From Robiginitomaculum sp. (GTDB lineage: Bacteria > Pseudomonadota > Alphaproteobacteria > Caulobacterales > Maricaulaceae): a stretch of DNA of 26,207 nt. Positions 6,253 to 13,928 of this stretch are shown in pieces; position 1 is the first letter of the stretch; each line of letters opens with the position of its first letter. The notes under the pieces were generated by a model. It made no database searches. It was not told the origin of the DNA and saw nothing but the letters and a program-made list of their open reading frames with translations. Location of the stretch: NCBI GenBank assembly GCA_021647375.1, contig JAKIUV010000034.1:1-26207 (forward strand). The letters run 5' to 3'. The position numbers and the translations under genes were made by a program.

Positions 6253-7587
6253 ATGGGGCTGAAAAATAATATTGGGCAATTAGCGCAGAAATACCGTGTG
6301 GATGTGCAGGGGCAATTTGCTGTAATTTCGGCACTTATTGGTTTGCCGCTTTTGCTGGTTGGAGCGGCTGCCGTTGATATTAACCGGGTTCATAGCCAGA
6401 ATTCAGGTGTGGGTGCGGCAATAGACGCTGCGGCTTTGGCAGCGGTTATTCCCGATAATATGTCCAAAGCCGAGCGTTATGCTTACGCTCAAAGTGTTTT
6501 TGACAGAAATTATATTGGGCGCGATGCCGTGTCTCTGGACATATCCGGAGGCCGCGAACGTGTTGATATAGTCGCAACTTCTCAGGTGCCGACCACCATA
6601 AGTGGTATTTTGGGTATTGATTATATTAATGTGGTCGAAGAGACTGCCGCAGTGCTTACCCGTTCGGACACGGTCTGCGTCTTGGCTTTGGACCCGAGTG
6701 GTGAGCGGGCAATTGAGTTTTCTGACCGCGCCGCTTTCAATGCTCCAGCTTGTTCAGTACAAGTGAACTCTACAAGCCCCTTTGCTATGGTTTCGGGCGT
6801 CGTTACGCCGCCGAAAGCAAAATCGTTCTGTGTGGTTGGTATAGCGCAAGGGGATTATAACCCGTATGTAAAAAATGCATGTACGCCTATCGCAGATCCT
6901 TACGCAAACCTTCCCGTGCCTGTAGATGGGGCGTGTGTGGAGGTGTCAACCTTACGGCGGGTAACGGGTATGGGTAGAGGTATGGGCATAGCTATGGGCA
7001 GGGGCCTAGGTTTGGGCCGAGGGGTAGGCACCGAAGACATCATCGAAGATAATACGGTTATGCGCCCGGGAACTTATTGCAATGGCTTGGATATTAGAGG
7101 GCGCAATGTTACGTTCCCGCCCGGGACATATATTGTCAAAGGCGGTAAATTCCGGGTGCGTGAACAATCTGAAGTGGATGGTCAGGACGTAACTTTTGTA
7201 TTAAAAGGTGAGGGTGCCAGCCTGTCTATTGAGAGCGATTCACAGCTTAGTTTAAAGGCGCCTATGACAGGTACATATGCTGGGCTGGTGTTTTACCAGA
7301 TACCGGAAAACCCGGCGGTGGGCAGAAAGCCAGATTTTCCAACAGATACCAGCACAATAACATCAGGCGGTGGCTTATCCATTGTCGGGACGGCATATTT
7401 CCCCAGCCAAGAATTGTCCATTTCCAGCGATAGTCCCGTTGCGTCGCAATCGCCCGCAACTTCGTTTATTGCATATCGCCTGAAATTTTCAGGCAGAAGC
7501 AATACACAAGTCCGTGTAGATCATGAAACTGGCGGTATACCGCCGCTGTTACCGAGGTCTGATGATGGCGCGCGTCTGGTTAAGTAG
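6253..7587 (+). CDS. tadG: TadG-like Flp-pilus/secreted protein with Gly-Met-rich insert
   Basis: I chose the ATG at 6253, which has GTGGGG upstream; an in-frame ATG at 6217 lacks any ribosome-binding site. The 444-residue product begins with a short cytosolic part and the TadG-type N-terminal segment GQFAVISALIGLPLLLVGAA, followed by DINRVHSQNSGVGAAIDAAA, typical of the putative Flp pilus-assembly TadG N-terminal domain. After that come Cys-containing segments and a stretch rich in Gly, Met and Arg at 6964-7032. The C-terminal part has repeated strand-like sequence (NVTFPPGTYIVKGGKFRVRE), suggesting a beta-helix or pilus-tip-like fold. TadG proteins are minor components of the Tad apparatus at the cell envelope. 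This copy lies 6 kb from the pilus cluster. It ends four bases from uup, which faces it. Confidence 0.8.
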   Translation: MGLKNNIGQLAQKYRVDVQGQFAVISALIGLPLLLVGAAAVDINRVHSQNSGVGAAIDAAALAAVIPDNMSKAERYAYAQSVFDRNYIGRDAVSLDISGGRERVDIVATSQVPTTISGILGIDYINVVEETAAVLTRSDTVCVLALDPSGERAIEFSDRAAFNAPACSVQVNSTSPFAMVSGVVTPPKAKSFCVVGIAQGDYNPYVKNACTPIADPYANLPVPVDGACVEVSTLRRVTGMGRGMGIAMGRGLGLGRGVGTEDIIEDNTVMRPGTYCNGLDIRGRNVTFPPGTYIVKGGKFRVREQSEVDGQDVTFVLKGEGASLSIESDSQLSLKAPMTGTYAGLVFYQIPENPAVGRKPDFPTDTSTITSGGGLSIVGTAYFPSQELSISSDSPVASQSPATSFIAYRLKFSGRSNTQVRVDHETGGIPPLLPRSDDGARLVK

Positions 7588-7591
7588 GTTA

Positions 7592-9394
7592 TTACAGCCC
7601 CGCCGCTTCGCGTAATTCTTCCAGCTCCAGCCATTCCTCCTCGCATTTTTCCAATTTGGTTTGGACTTTGTCGAGGTCTTCTATGGTCTGCGTAAAGCCG
7701 TCCGGGTCTTTGATATAGTATTCCGGGTCTTCCAATTTGGCATTGAGTGCGGCTAGCTCGGCTTCTAATCCGGTTATGGTTTTTGGCAAGGTTTCCAGAG
7801 CGAATTTATGCTTATAACTGAGTTTTGGTTTTTCGGTTTTAGATTTGCTTCGGGATTTAGTAGAACCGGATTGTTGGGCCTTGTTTTTGGCTCGTGCCTC
7901 AACCCCATGACCACGCTGGGTGATCATATCAGTATAGCCGCCTGCATATTCTTGCCAATGGGCATCGCCTTCAAATGCGATGACAGAATTCACCGTGCGG
8001 TCGAGAAAGTCCCGGTCATGAGAAACCAGCAACACGGTTCCTTTGTAATCGGCGATCAGTTCTTGCAGAAGATCCAGCGTTTCCAGATCAAGATCATTGG
8101 TAGGTTCGTCGAGGATGAGTAGGTTGGACGGTAAGCGCAGACCGCGTGCCAGTTCCAGCCGCGCCCGTTCTCCGCCGGACAGCCTGCTAATGGGGGTGCG
8201 TTGTTGTTCGGGGAGGAACAAGAAGTCCTTCATATAACCAATGACATGTTTTTGAATGTCGCCGACCATGACACTATCCCCGCCGCCGCCCGTGAGGGCG
8301 TCTTTTAAGGTCGTGTTCGGATCAAGTCCTTCGCGTTTTTGGTCAAGAATAAGCGGCTGTAGATTGGTGCCGAGCTTGATAGTGCCGTCGTCGGCTTCCA
8401 ACTGCCCCATAATCAATTTTAGCAAGGTGGTTTTACCGCTACCGTTCGGCCCAATAATGCCGATACGATCGCCGCGTGCGATCCGGGTCGAGAAATCATC
8501 TATGATGATACGCTCGCCGTAAGCTTTGCTGACATGTTCCAGCTTGGCGACCAATTTTCCAGAAGTCTGCCCCTCCGTGACACTGATATTGGCTTTTCCG
8601 ACGGATTGCTTTTCACCCCGTTTGGTACTGCGCAGATTGCCCAATTCCTTGAGGCGGCGCACATTACGCTTGCGGCGGCCTGAAACGCCGTGGACGACCC
8701 AATGCTGCTCGCGCTCTATTTTGCGTGAAAGTTTATGGCGGTCGAGTTGTTCTTGTTCCAGAAAATTATCGCGCCAGTCTTCAAACGCCCCGAAACCCTT
8801 GTTGATTTGGCGGGTTTCCCCCCGGTCAACCCAGATGGTCTCATTGGTCAGTTTTGAGAGAAAACGCCTGTCATGGGAGATCAATATCAGCGCACCTTTA
8901 TAGGCGGATAACTCGCCCTCTAACCATTCTATAATCGGTAAATCCAAGTGGTTGGTCGGCTCGTCGAGCATGAGTAAATCAGGCTCTGGTGCTAAGGCTC
9001 TGGCGAGCGCCGCTCGGCGCGATTCACCGCCTGAGATAGTATTTGGGTTGGCTTTGCCGTCGAGACCGAGCGCGTCCATAAGATAATGAATGCGGTAGCC
9101 ATCATCGGCACCTTCAAGCCCACCAGAAATATATTCACTGAGATTTGCATAGGCCGATAAATCCGGCTCTTGGTGCATATAGCGCACCGTTGTTCCGGGC
9201 TTTAAAAACCGTTCACCCTCATCAGGCTGAATGATACCGGCCGCGATTTTCAGCAAAGTTGATTTGCCTGAGCCGTTGCGACCAACCAAACATATGCGCG
9301 CCCCCGGCATGACGGCAAACTCCGCCCCCTCTATCAAAGGCGTTGTGCCAAAGGAAAGGTGGATGTTCTTCAAGGTGAGAATCGGTGGAGGCAT
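7592..9394 (-). CDS. uup: ABC-F ATPase, Uup type
   Basis: This 600-residue soluble protein has two ABC domains and no membrane segments. The first has Walker A GRNGSGKS (38-45), signature SGGES (121-125) and Walker B with LDEPTNHLD (143-151). A basic linker follows (about 210-265, RRKRNVRRLKELGNLRS). The second has Walker A GPNGSGKT (315-322), signature SGGERARLELARGL and LLILDEPTNDLD. The end (about 530-600) is a charged coiled coil matching the ABC-F C-terminal domain, which is what points to Uup rather than EttA. Uup-type proteins bind nucleic acid and ribosomes and are linked to ribosome rescue and to stability of repeated DNA. Ribosome-binding site is weak (AAAGAAAC). Confidence 0.93.
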   Translation of the reverse strand: MPPPILTLKNIHLSFGTTPLIEGAEFAVMPGARICLVGRNGSGKSTLLKIAAGIIQPDEGERFLKPGTTVRYMHQEPDLSAYANLSEYISGGLEGADDGYRIHYLMDALGLDGKANPNTISGGESRRAALARALAPEPDLLMLDEPTNHLDLPIIEWLEGELSAYKGALILISHDRRFLSKLTNETIWVDRGETRQINKGFGAFEDWRDNFLEQEQLDRHKLSRKIEREQHWVVHGVSGRRKRNVRRLKELGNLRSTKRGEKQSVGKANISVTEGQTSGKLVAKLEHVSKAYGERIIIDDFSTRIARGDRIGIIGPNGSGKTTLLKLIMGQLEADDGTIKLGTNLQPLILDQKREGLDPNTTLKDALTGGGGDSVMVGDIQKHVIGYMKDFLFLPEQQRTPISRLSGGERARLELARGLRLPSNLLILDEPTNDLDLETLDLLQELIADYKGTVLLVSHDRDFLDRTVNSVIAFEGDAHWQEYAGGYTDMITQRGHGVEARAKNKAQQSGSTKSRSKSKTEKPKLSYKHKFALETLPKTITGLEAELAALNAKLEDPEYYIKDPDGFTQTIEDLDKVQTKLEKCEEEWLELEELREAAGL

Positions 9395-9533
9395 AATGGT
9401 TTCTTTAGAATAATTTTTCGGAATTGGTTTCTTGTGGCGCTTATATGGGGGTTGACGGATTTTTCACCCTAAAAAAGCATTTTGTTGGAAAAAACGAGAA
9501 TAAAGACAATAATCGGCATAAAAACGACATAAT

Positions 9534-9549
9534 CGTGAGATATATCACG
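9534..9549. promoter_or_regulatory. CRP/FNR-type palindrome (CGTGA-N6-TCACG)
   Basis: CGTGA at 9534-9538 and TCACG at 9545-9549 form perfect half sites with a six-base spacer (GATATA), the geometry recognised by CRP/FNR-superfamily regulators. It lies between uup (start 9394) and the barrel-protein gene (start 9727), about 180 bases before the latter. A second site with identical half sites occurs at 11408-11423. Which gene it controls is not known. Confidence 0.45.
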
Positions 9550-9626
9550 CCTAAGGTCGCGAGGCTCTGGTATATTGTAGGTAATCAAGGTGTAATTGTG
9601 TTGCATAAACACATCATTAACACAGA

Positions 9627-9641
9627 TTAATGCGAGATTAA
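9627..9641 (+). promoter_or_regulatory. Exact CtrA-type box TTAA-N7-TTAA, followed by a TATAAT
   Basis: Bases 9627-9630 and 9638-9641 are TTAA separated by exactly seven bases (TGCGAGA), the full consensus for the cell-cycle regulator CtrA. A TATAAT at 9654-9659 lies 12 bases further on, so the box would overlap the -35 region, as in CtrA-activated promoters. The box also forms part of an 11-base direct repeat (ATTAATGCG/ATTAAGGCG). The controlled gene would be the LpxR-like gene at 9727. The nearby open frame 9424-9630 is not convincing as a gene. Confidence 0.45.
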
Positions 9642-9726
9642 GGCGAATTAGGGTATAATTTACGTTTATAGGTTATATATTTATTGAAACTAGCGATCGA
9701 TTTGGTACACTGTGTACGGGAGTAAA

Positions 9727-10815
9727 ATGATCAAGAAGCAACATAAACACATCCTAGGTGGGCACGTTGAGGGGCACATTGAAGGGCACAAACAAGAGCA
9801 AAAGACGGTTTTCAAAGCCGCTTTGCTTATATGTGCGGCTGTTTCTATGTTTTCAGCAAATTATGCATCTGCGCAAAGCCAAGTTTCTGATAATGTTCAA
9901 GACGACCAAGCAATTATTGCCACGACGACGCCTGATGCAACAACCGAGCAGGCTTTGCCACGTGATTTAGAGCCGGAAGTCCTGAAAGCACCGAGGGTGC
10001 GGACGCTCAACCCAAAAGACATTAAACAACAAAAGCGCGCCCGCAGTAATCGCTGGAACCCGCAGACATTAACCCAGCCCACCGGCTTAAGTGCCGCTAG
10101 CCAGCGTTCCCCGCAACCTATTGCCCGCCCGATTATGCAAGCGGACATTATGCCGACGGATTTATTATCGGCACAAGATTTGTTGAAAACGAGCGGTGTT
10201 CCGACCTTAAGGCTTGTCAAACCGCTTGAAGCTACGACACGTTCGGACGGTGTTATCAATCTCAGCTCATCCTTGCGCGGAGCCTTGTTTGACCTTTCCA
10301 ATACTGACAATGTGAATGCCTCGGTTTTCAAGCTGGACCTTGGTGGGCAGCCTTGTCTGGGCACCGCCATTGAATGCCGGGCTAATGACAATAGACGCAT
10401 TGATTTTGGTTATGCCAAAAACATCACCAAAGGCAAGAAAAACGGATTTAACCTACAATTGACCCCCCACGGTGGGTTGCGCGTGGATGACACTGGCCAA
10501 AGTGCCCTTGTTGGGGCGTTGGTACGGATTGGCGACAATTTGCGTGAAGGCTCGGAAATGAAATCCAATACATGGTATTTGTTTGCCGGTGCGGACGCAG
10601 AATCTTTGACCTACACGCCAAATTCCGTGCGCCGCCTGACCAGCGGTGAGTTTCATCTCCAAGATCGGATTATTATAGGCGATGCGCAAGCCGGTGTCGG
10701 CTACCGCCTCGGCGACGCCGATCTGGCTTTGACTTATTATAAGCGTCAAGCCAAAGCGGAAAACTATAGTTATGACGAAAACGCTGCCGCACTTTCCATT
10801 ACTTGGAAAAGATAA
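9727..10815 (+). CDS. Putative outer-membrane beta-barrel protein, LpxR (DUF2219)-like C-terminus
   Basis: The ATG at 9727 has GGGAG five bases upstream; an in-frame GTG at 9712 is less likely. The 362-residue protein starts with an unusually long polar, His-rich stretch (GGHVEGHIEGHKQEQK) before a signal-peptide-like core (TVFKAALLICAAVSMFSANYASA, cleavage after ASA). A low-complexity, probably disordered region follows to about residue 130. From about 190 on it is strand-rich: FAGADAESLTYTP and DAQAGVGYRLGDADLALTYY, ending in ALSITWKR, an aromatic barrel-like end. The FAGAD and GDAQAG pieces resemble the C-terminal half of lipid A 3-O-deacylase LpxR/DUF2219. The LpxR N-terminal catalytic part is not evident, so enzymatic activity is doubtful. 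Its promoter carries a CtrA-type box. Confidence 0.55.
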   Translation: MIKKQHKHILGGHVEGHIEGHKQEQKTVFKAALLICAAVSMFSANYASAQSQVSDNVQDDQAIIATTTPDATTEQALPRDLEPEVLKAPRVRTLNPKDIKQQKRARSNRWNPQTLTQPTGLSAASQRSPQPIARPIMQADIMPTDLLSAQDLLKTSGVPTLRLVKPLEATTRSDGVINLSSSLRGALFDLSNTDNVNASVFKLDLGGQPCLGTAIECRANDNRRIDFGYAKNITKGKKNGFNLQLTPHGGLRVDDTGQSALVGALVRIGDNLREGSEMKSNTWYLFAGADAESLTYTPNSVRRLTSGEFHLQDRIIIGDAQAGVGYRLGDADLALTYYKRQAKAENYSYDENAAALSITWKR

Positions 10816-10854
10816 CAATAAATATTGGGGTGGATCCGGATCTAGGTAATGCAA

Positions 10855-11352
10855 TCAATTTCGCTTGCGCCGCGTCCATTTGACCAGTGCGAAGATCAGC
10901 ACAAGTAGAGCGATAATGGCGGCTAATATAAAGCTTGTAAATTTTAGCGGCGTTAGGATGTCTTTGGCGACCAGCAGATTGGTTGAGCCAGAGAGCGCCA
11001 ATGACTGGACGAAATTTTCTGCGAAATCAGCAATGACGGTTACAAATGCCGGTATCACGAGAAAGCGGCGGTATTGAGCGGCGAACCGCGCGACAATGCC
11101 TGCCAATAAGCCGCCGAAGGTGAGCGGATAAAATGTATCCAGCGTCAAAGTCGCAATGATATGCCGGTGTTTTTGTTCACTGCTCATGGCTTCCAGTCGG
11201 GAAAAAGCATCGGCACTGTTCATTTGCATGTCCAAAAGTGGGCCGCCTACGGCTTGTTCGGCAAAATAAAACGATGCGCCCAGCAAAACAAAGGCAACCA
11301 GCAGGAAAACAATAACGGGTGTCCGGGCAAGAAAGTCGAGTAATTTTGTCAT
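10855..11352 (-). CDS. Small integral membrane protein of unknown function
   Basis: I chose the ATG at 11352, with AAGGAAACC just upstream. The 165-residue product has four predicted helices: RTPVIVFLLVAFVLLGASFY, TLDTFYPLTFGGLLAGIVAR, RRFLVIPAFVTVIADFAENF and a closing SFILAAIIALLVLIFALVKW, then a basic tail (TRRKRN). The loop after helix 1 is polar (MQMNSADAFSRLEAMSSEQK). The third helix with ADFAENF and the preceding LDTFYPL are pattern elements I have seen in hypothetical proteins but cannot tie to a role. A CRP/FNR-type palindrome lies 56-71 bases upstream of the start. Confidence 0.75.
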   Translation of the reverse strand: MTKLLDFLARTPVIVFLLVAFVLLGASFYFAEQAVGGPLLDMQMNSADAFSRLEAMSSEQKHRHIIATLTLDTFYPLTFGGLLAGIVARFAAQYRRFLVIPAFVTVIADFAENFVQSLALSGSTNLLVAKDILTPLKFTSFILAAIIALLVLIFALVKWTRRKRN

Positions 11353-11407
11353 GGCGGTTTCCTTAATATTATACACTGAATAGCCAGTTGGCATTGCATA
11401 TTTGGTT

Positions 11408-11423
11408 CGTGATGGGCATCACG
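11408..11423. promoter_or_regulatory. CRP/FNR-type palindrome (CGTGA-N6-TCACG)
   Basis: CGTGAT-GGGC-ATCACG is a perfect inverted repeat with CRP/FNR spacing (GTGA-N6-TCAC). It sits 56-71 bases upstream of the small membrane-protein gene on the minus strand, a suitable place for promoter control. The same CGTGA/TCACG half sites occur at 9534-9549. Confidence 0.5.
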
Positions 11424-11486
11424 GGCAAACTATTCCGTGCGGTTTAAGCTGTCTATGTATCTTATGACTAGAGCATTTCTCCATAT

Positions 11487-11585
11487 ATTGGAACCACTTT
11501 GAGTGCCTGCGTTAGCACCGTGAACGGGAGACGTTCCCAGTGCTAACGCAGGCGACTGTTTTTGCAAAAAGCTTTGTATTCCAAT
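11487..11585. repeat. Nested palindromic element with a 14-bp perfect stem
   Basis: Arms 11505-11518 (GCCTGCGTTAGCAC) and 11540-11553 are perfectly complementary. Inside them GAACG (11522-11526) pairs with CGTTC (11532-11536) around a GGAGA loop. Outside, ATTGGAA (11487-11493) pairs with TTCCAAT (11579-11585). A perfect 12-base palindrome TTTTTGCAAAAA follows at 11559-11570. The structure lies in the otherwise gene-free stretch 11353-12039 before nrdB. It could be an intergenic palindromic repeat, a structured RNA, or a terminator-like hairpin with its T run at 11559-11563. A 71-codon minus-strand frame across it shows no family features. Confidence 0.6.
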
Positions 11586-11935
11586 GGATTCGACCCCAGT
11601 TCGGGCGATGTTTGCGTTTTTAGACGTCGGTGTAGCTCTTGTCATAGGCTCTAGGCCGTGGTGAAGAATTAACCATTGTCAAGACGGAGACGATTTTGCC
11701 TGAGTATTAGGAGAATAATAGCAAGTGTGTTGCCGAACGGCGATAGGCTCGAAAGCATATTTGCAAGTGAAAGCTTTTTAGGCCGCCGGCCAATTGTGCG
11801 TATTTCCGCGCCGCAGGATATAATTATTTAGGATGGTCACTACCGCGCCTAAATTTATGCCCTCTTTTTTGGGGAATGTGCATTTTTTTATGGGCATTGC
11901 TAATTAGACGCTTGCTATCCGGTGCGCATACAAGA

Positions 11936-11974
11936 TATGGATAACATTGTGTAATAAACATCTATATATAGATT
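11936..11974. promoter_or_regulatory. Candidate NrdR box region upstream of nrdB
   Basis: ATCTATATATAGAT at 11960-11973 is a perfect 14-base palindrome close to the NrdR box pattern (ACA-C-TATATAT-G-TGT type). A weaker, similar sequence (ACAAGATATGGAT) is centred about 30 bases upstream, and NrdR boxes usually come in pairs about three helical turns apart. NrdR represses ribonucleotide reductase genes, which fits the position 66-80 bases before the nrdB start. The upstream leader (11640-11935) holds only short hairpins, for example GGCCG-C-CGGCC near 11781. Confidence 0.4.
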
Positions 11975-12039
11975 ATTTACGAATTTACGGCAGAGTTTGC
12001 CCGATAGCCCATCAGGCGATTCGTAACTGGGAGAGTGAA

Positions 12040-13086
12040 ATGTCAACTTCAACAAACGGGGGTTCTATGATAATTGGTTCAGAAAAGCCGGGACTTTTAA
12101 CCAAATCTGTGGGGTATAAGCCGTTTCGTTATCCTTGGGCCTATGATTTTTGGCAAAAGCAACAGCAAGTCCACTGGATGCCCGAAGAAGTACCGCTCGG
12201 CGAGGATTGCAAAGACTGGGCGACGAGTTTAACCGATTCGGAGCGTAATCTCCTGACCCAGATTTTCCGGTTCTTCACCCAAGGCGATATTGAGGTCAAT
12301 GATAATTACATGGAACACTATGCGCGGGTGTTCAAACCGACCGAGCTTAAAATGATGATCGCCGCGTTCTCCAATATAGAGACCGTTCACATTGCCGCCT
12401 ATGCGCTCCTCATCGAAACTATTGGTATGCCCGAAAGTGAATTTTCGGCGTTTATGGAATATGAGAGCATGGCGGCCAAGCATGATTATATGCAAAAATT
12501 TGGGACGAATTCTAATGAAGATATTGCCCGTTCCCTAGCAATGTTTGGCGGCTTTACCGAAGGGCTACAACTCTTTGCGTCCTTTGCCATGCTGATGAAT
12601 TTCCCGCGCTTTAATAAAATGAAGGGCATGGGGCAAATTGTGACTTGGTCAATCCGAGATGAAAGCTTGCACTGTGAGGGCATGATTAAGCTGTTCCACA
12701 CTTTCGCTCACGAGACCGGGTGTGTCACGCAAAGCGTCAAAGACGATATTATAGATTGTTGTAAAACTGTAGTGGGCATGGAAGATAAATTTATTGATCT
12801 GGCTTTTGAAATGGGACCAGTTGAGGGTATGACGGCGCAGGATATTAAGTCCTATATTCGCTATATCGCCGATTGGCGTTTACAACAATTGGACTTGCCG
12901 ACCGTTTACGGGATTAAAGAGCATCCTCTGCCGTGGTTGGTGGAAATCTTGAACGGCGTTGAGCATGCCAATTTCTTTGAAGCCCGCGCGACAGAATACT
13001 CCAAAGGAGCCTCCCAAGGCGAATGGCACGGGGACGACGGTGTTTGGGGCTTGTTTGAAAAACACAACCAGGCCAAAGCTGGCTAG
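12040..13086 (+). CDS. nrdB: Class Ia ribonucleotide reductase, small (beta) subunit
   Basis: NrdB generates the tyrosyl radical used by NrdA to make deoxyribonucleotides. The 348-residue product carries the R2 fold signatures. FRYPWAYDFWQKQQQVHWMP comes near the start. ERNLLTQIFRFFTQGDIEVN carries the first metal-ligand region. SNIETVHIAAYALLIETIG has the E-x2-H-x3-Y pattern, with an intact radical tyrosine. The later ligands are in GGFTEGLQLFASFAM and IRDESLHCEGMIKLF (E and H). I chose the ATG at 12040, preceded by GGGAG; an in-frame ATG at 12067 with GGGGG is possible, and the frame is open back to a TTG at 11947. No nrdA is adjacent. The sequence resembles the alphaproteobacterial type. 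A candidate NrdR site lies upstream. Confidence 0.95.
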   Translation: MSTSTNGGSMIIGSEKPGLLTKSVGYKPFRYPWAYDFWQKQQQVHWMPEEVPLGEDCKDWATSLTDSERNLLTQIFRFFTQGDIEVNDNYMEHYARVFKPTELKMMIAAFSNIETVHIAAYALLIETIGMPESEFSAFMEYESMAAKHDYMQKFGTNSNEDIARSLAMFGGFTEGLQLFASFAMLMNFPRFNKMKGMGQIVTWSIRDESLHCEGMIKLFHTFAHETGCVTQSVKDDIIDCCKTVVGMEDKFIDLAFEMGPVEGMTAQDIKSYIRYIADWRLQQLDLPTVYGIKEHPLPWLVEILNGVEHANFFEARATEYSKGASQGEWHGDDGVWGLFEKHNQAKAG

Positions 13087-13122
13087 CTTCGCCCAAGCCG
13101 CCTCCTGAGCAAGAGGAACAAT

Positions 13123-13902
13123 ATGCACCGGATTTTGAAATTTGATAATATTCTCAATGTCCGGGATTATGGCGGACACAGTCTGGCGGATGGTCGTGAG
13201 ATAGTGCTTGGGAAGCTGTTTCGCGGTGCGCAGCTCAGCGCTATGACAGCTGCGGAACAGAAACGCTTGGCAGATATGAATATCTCCTTGTTGATTGATC
13301 TGCGCTACTTGCCTGAACGTAAACGGCAAGCCACCCCTTTATCGGATGTGTTCCGCCCGGAAATTTTCGCATTTGAAGCGGCCCATGATCAGACCGATCC
13401 CAATGAACTGGCTCCCCATGAGGCTTTCGCTATTCGCGAACTAAACACGGCGGACGATGCCCGGCGCTATATGCTTGGCTCCTATAAGGATAGGCCTACG
13501 GATCCGGGTTTTGTTGGGCTGGTGTCCAAGAGTTTGAAGCGCATGGCGCGGACGGGTGAGGTGAGTTATGTACACTGCGCAGCGGGCAAAGACCGCACCG
13601 GCACATTCTCCGCGATACTGCTGATGTTGCTCGGTGTTTCCATGGATGATGTCATGGCGGAGTATATGCGCACGCAAGATGCTGTCGATCTTGATCTCAT
13701 CATTCCCATGATCACTGTGAAGATGGAGCAGCGTTACGGACGTAGCTTTACAAGCACTGCGCTCAGGCCGTATTTTCATGTGGAACAGGAATATTTGCTG
13801 AACTCACTTAGGGTCATTGGCGATGTTGGAACATACGCCCGTGAGGTGCTTATGCTGAGCGTTGATGAAATCGAAAATCTTAAGGGGCATTATGTGAGGT
13901 GA
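13123..13902 (+). CDS. Tyrosine-protein phosphatase (Y_phosphatase3 type)
   Basis: This 259-residue protein has the cysteine-phosphatase P-loop HCAAGKDRTG, with catalytic Cys152 and Arg158. It starts with the family's N-terminal NVRDYGG motif (12-18), followed by LGKLFRGAQLSAMT, and LLIDLRYLPER with the general region of the supporting aspartate. Members of this family remove phosphate from tyrosine or, in some cases, phosphoinositides; the substrate is unknown here. The gene follows nrdB by 36 bases, with an AGAGGAAC ribosome-binding site, and may be co-transcribed with it. There is no signal peptide, so it acts in the cytosol. Confidence 0.9.
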   Translation: MHRILKFDNILNVRDYGGHSLADGREIVLGKLFRGAQLSAMTAAEQKRLADMNISLLIDLRYLPERKRQATPLSDVFRPEIFAFEAAHDQTDPNELAPHEAFAIRELNTADDARRYMLGSYKDRPTDPGFVGLVSKSLKRMARTGEVSYVHCAAGKDRTGTFSAILLMLLGVSMDDVMAEYMRTQDAVDLDLIIPMITVKMEQRYGRSFTSTALRPYFHVEQEYLLNSLRVIGDVGTYAREVLMLSVDEIENLKGHYVR

Positions 13903-13928
13903 AGCCGTCAGGCTATACCGGAACTGCT

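Noticed and set aside
9424..9630. A 68-codon plus-strand open frame
   Set aside because: It overlaps the CRP-type site and the CtrA box, lacks a ribosome-binding site, and has no protein-like pattern.
11430..11645. A 71-codon minus-strand open frame
   Set aside because: It runs across the nested palindrome and has no family features; the openness is explained by the repeat's composition.
11947..12039. An N-terminal extension of NrdB from a TTG
   Set aside because: It would cover the candidate NrdR box and has no ribosome-binding site; family members begin near the ATG at 12040 or 12067.
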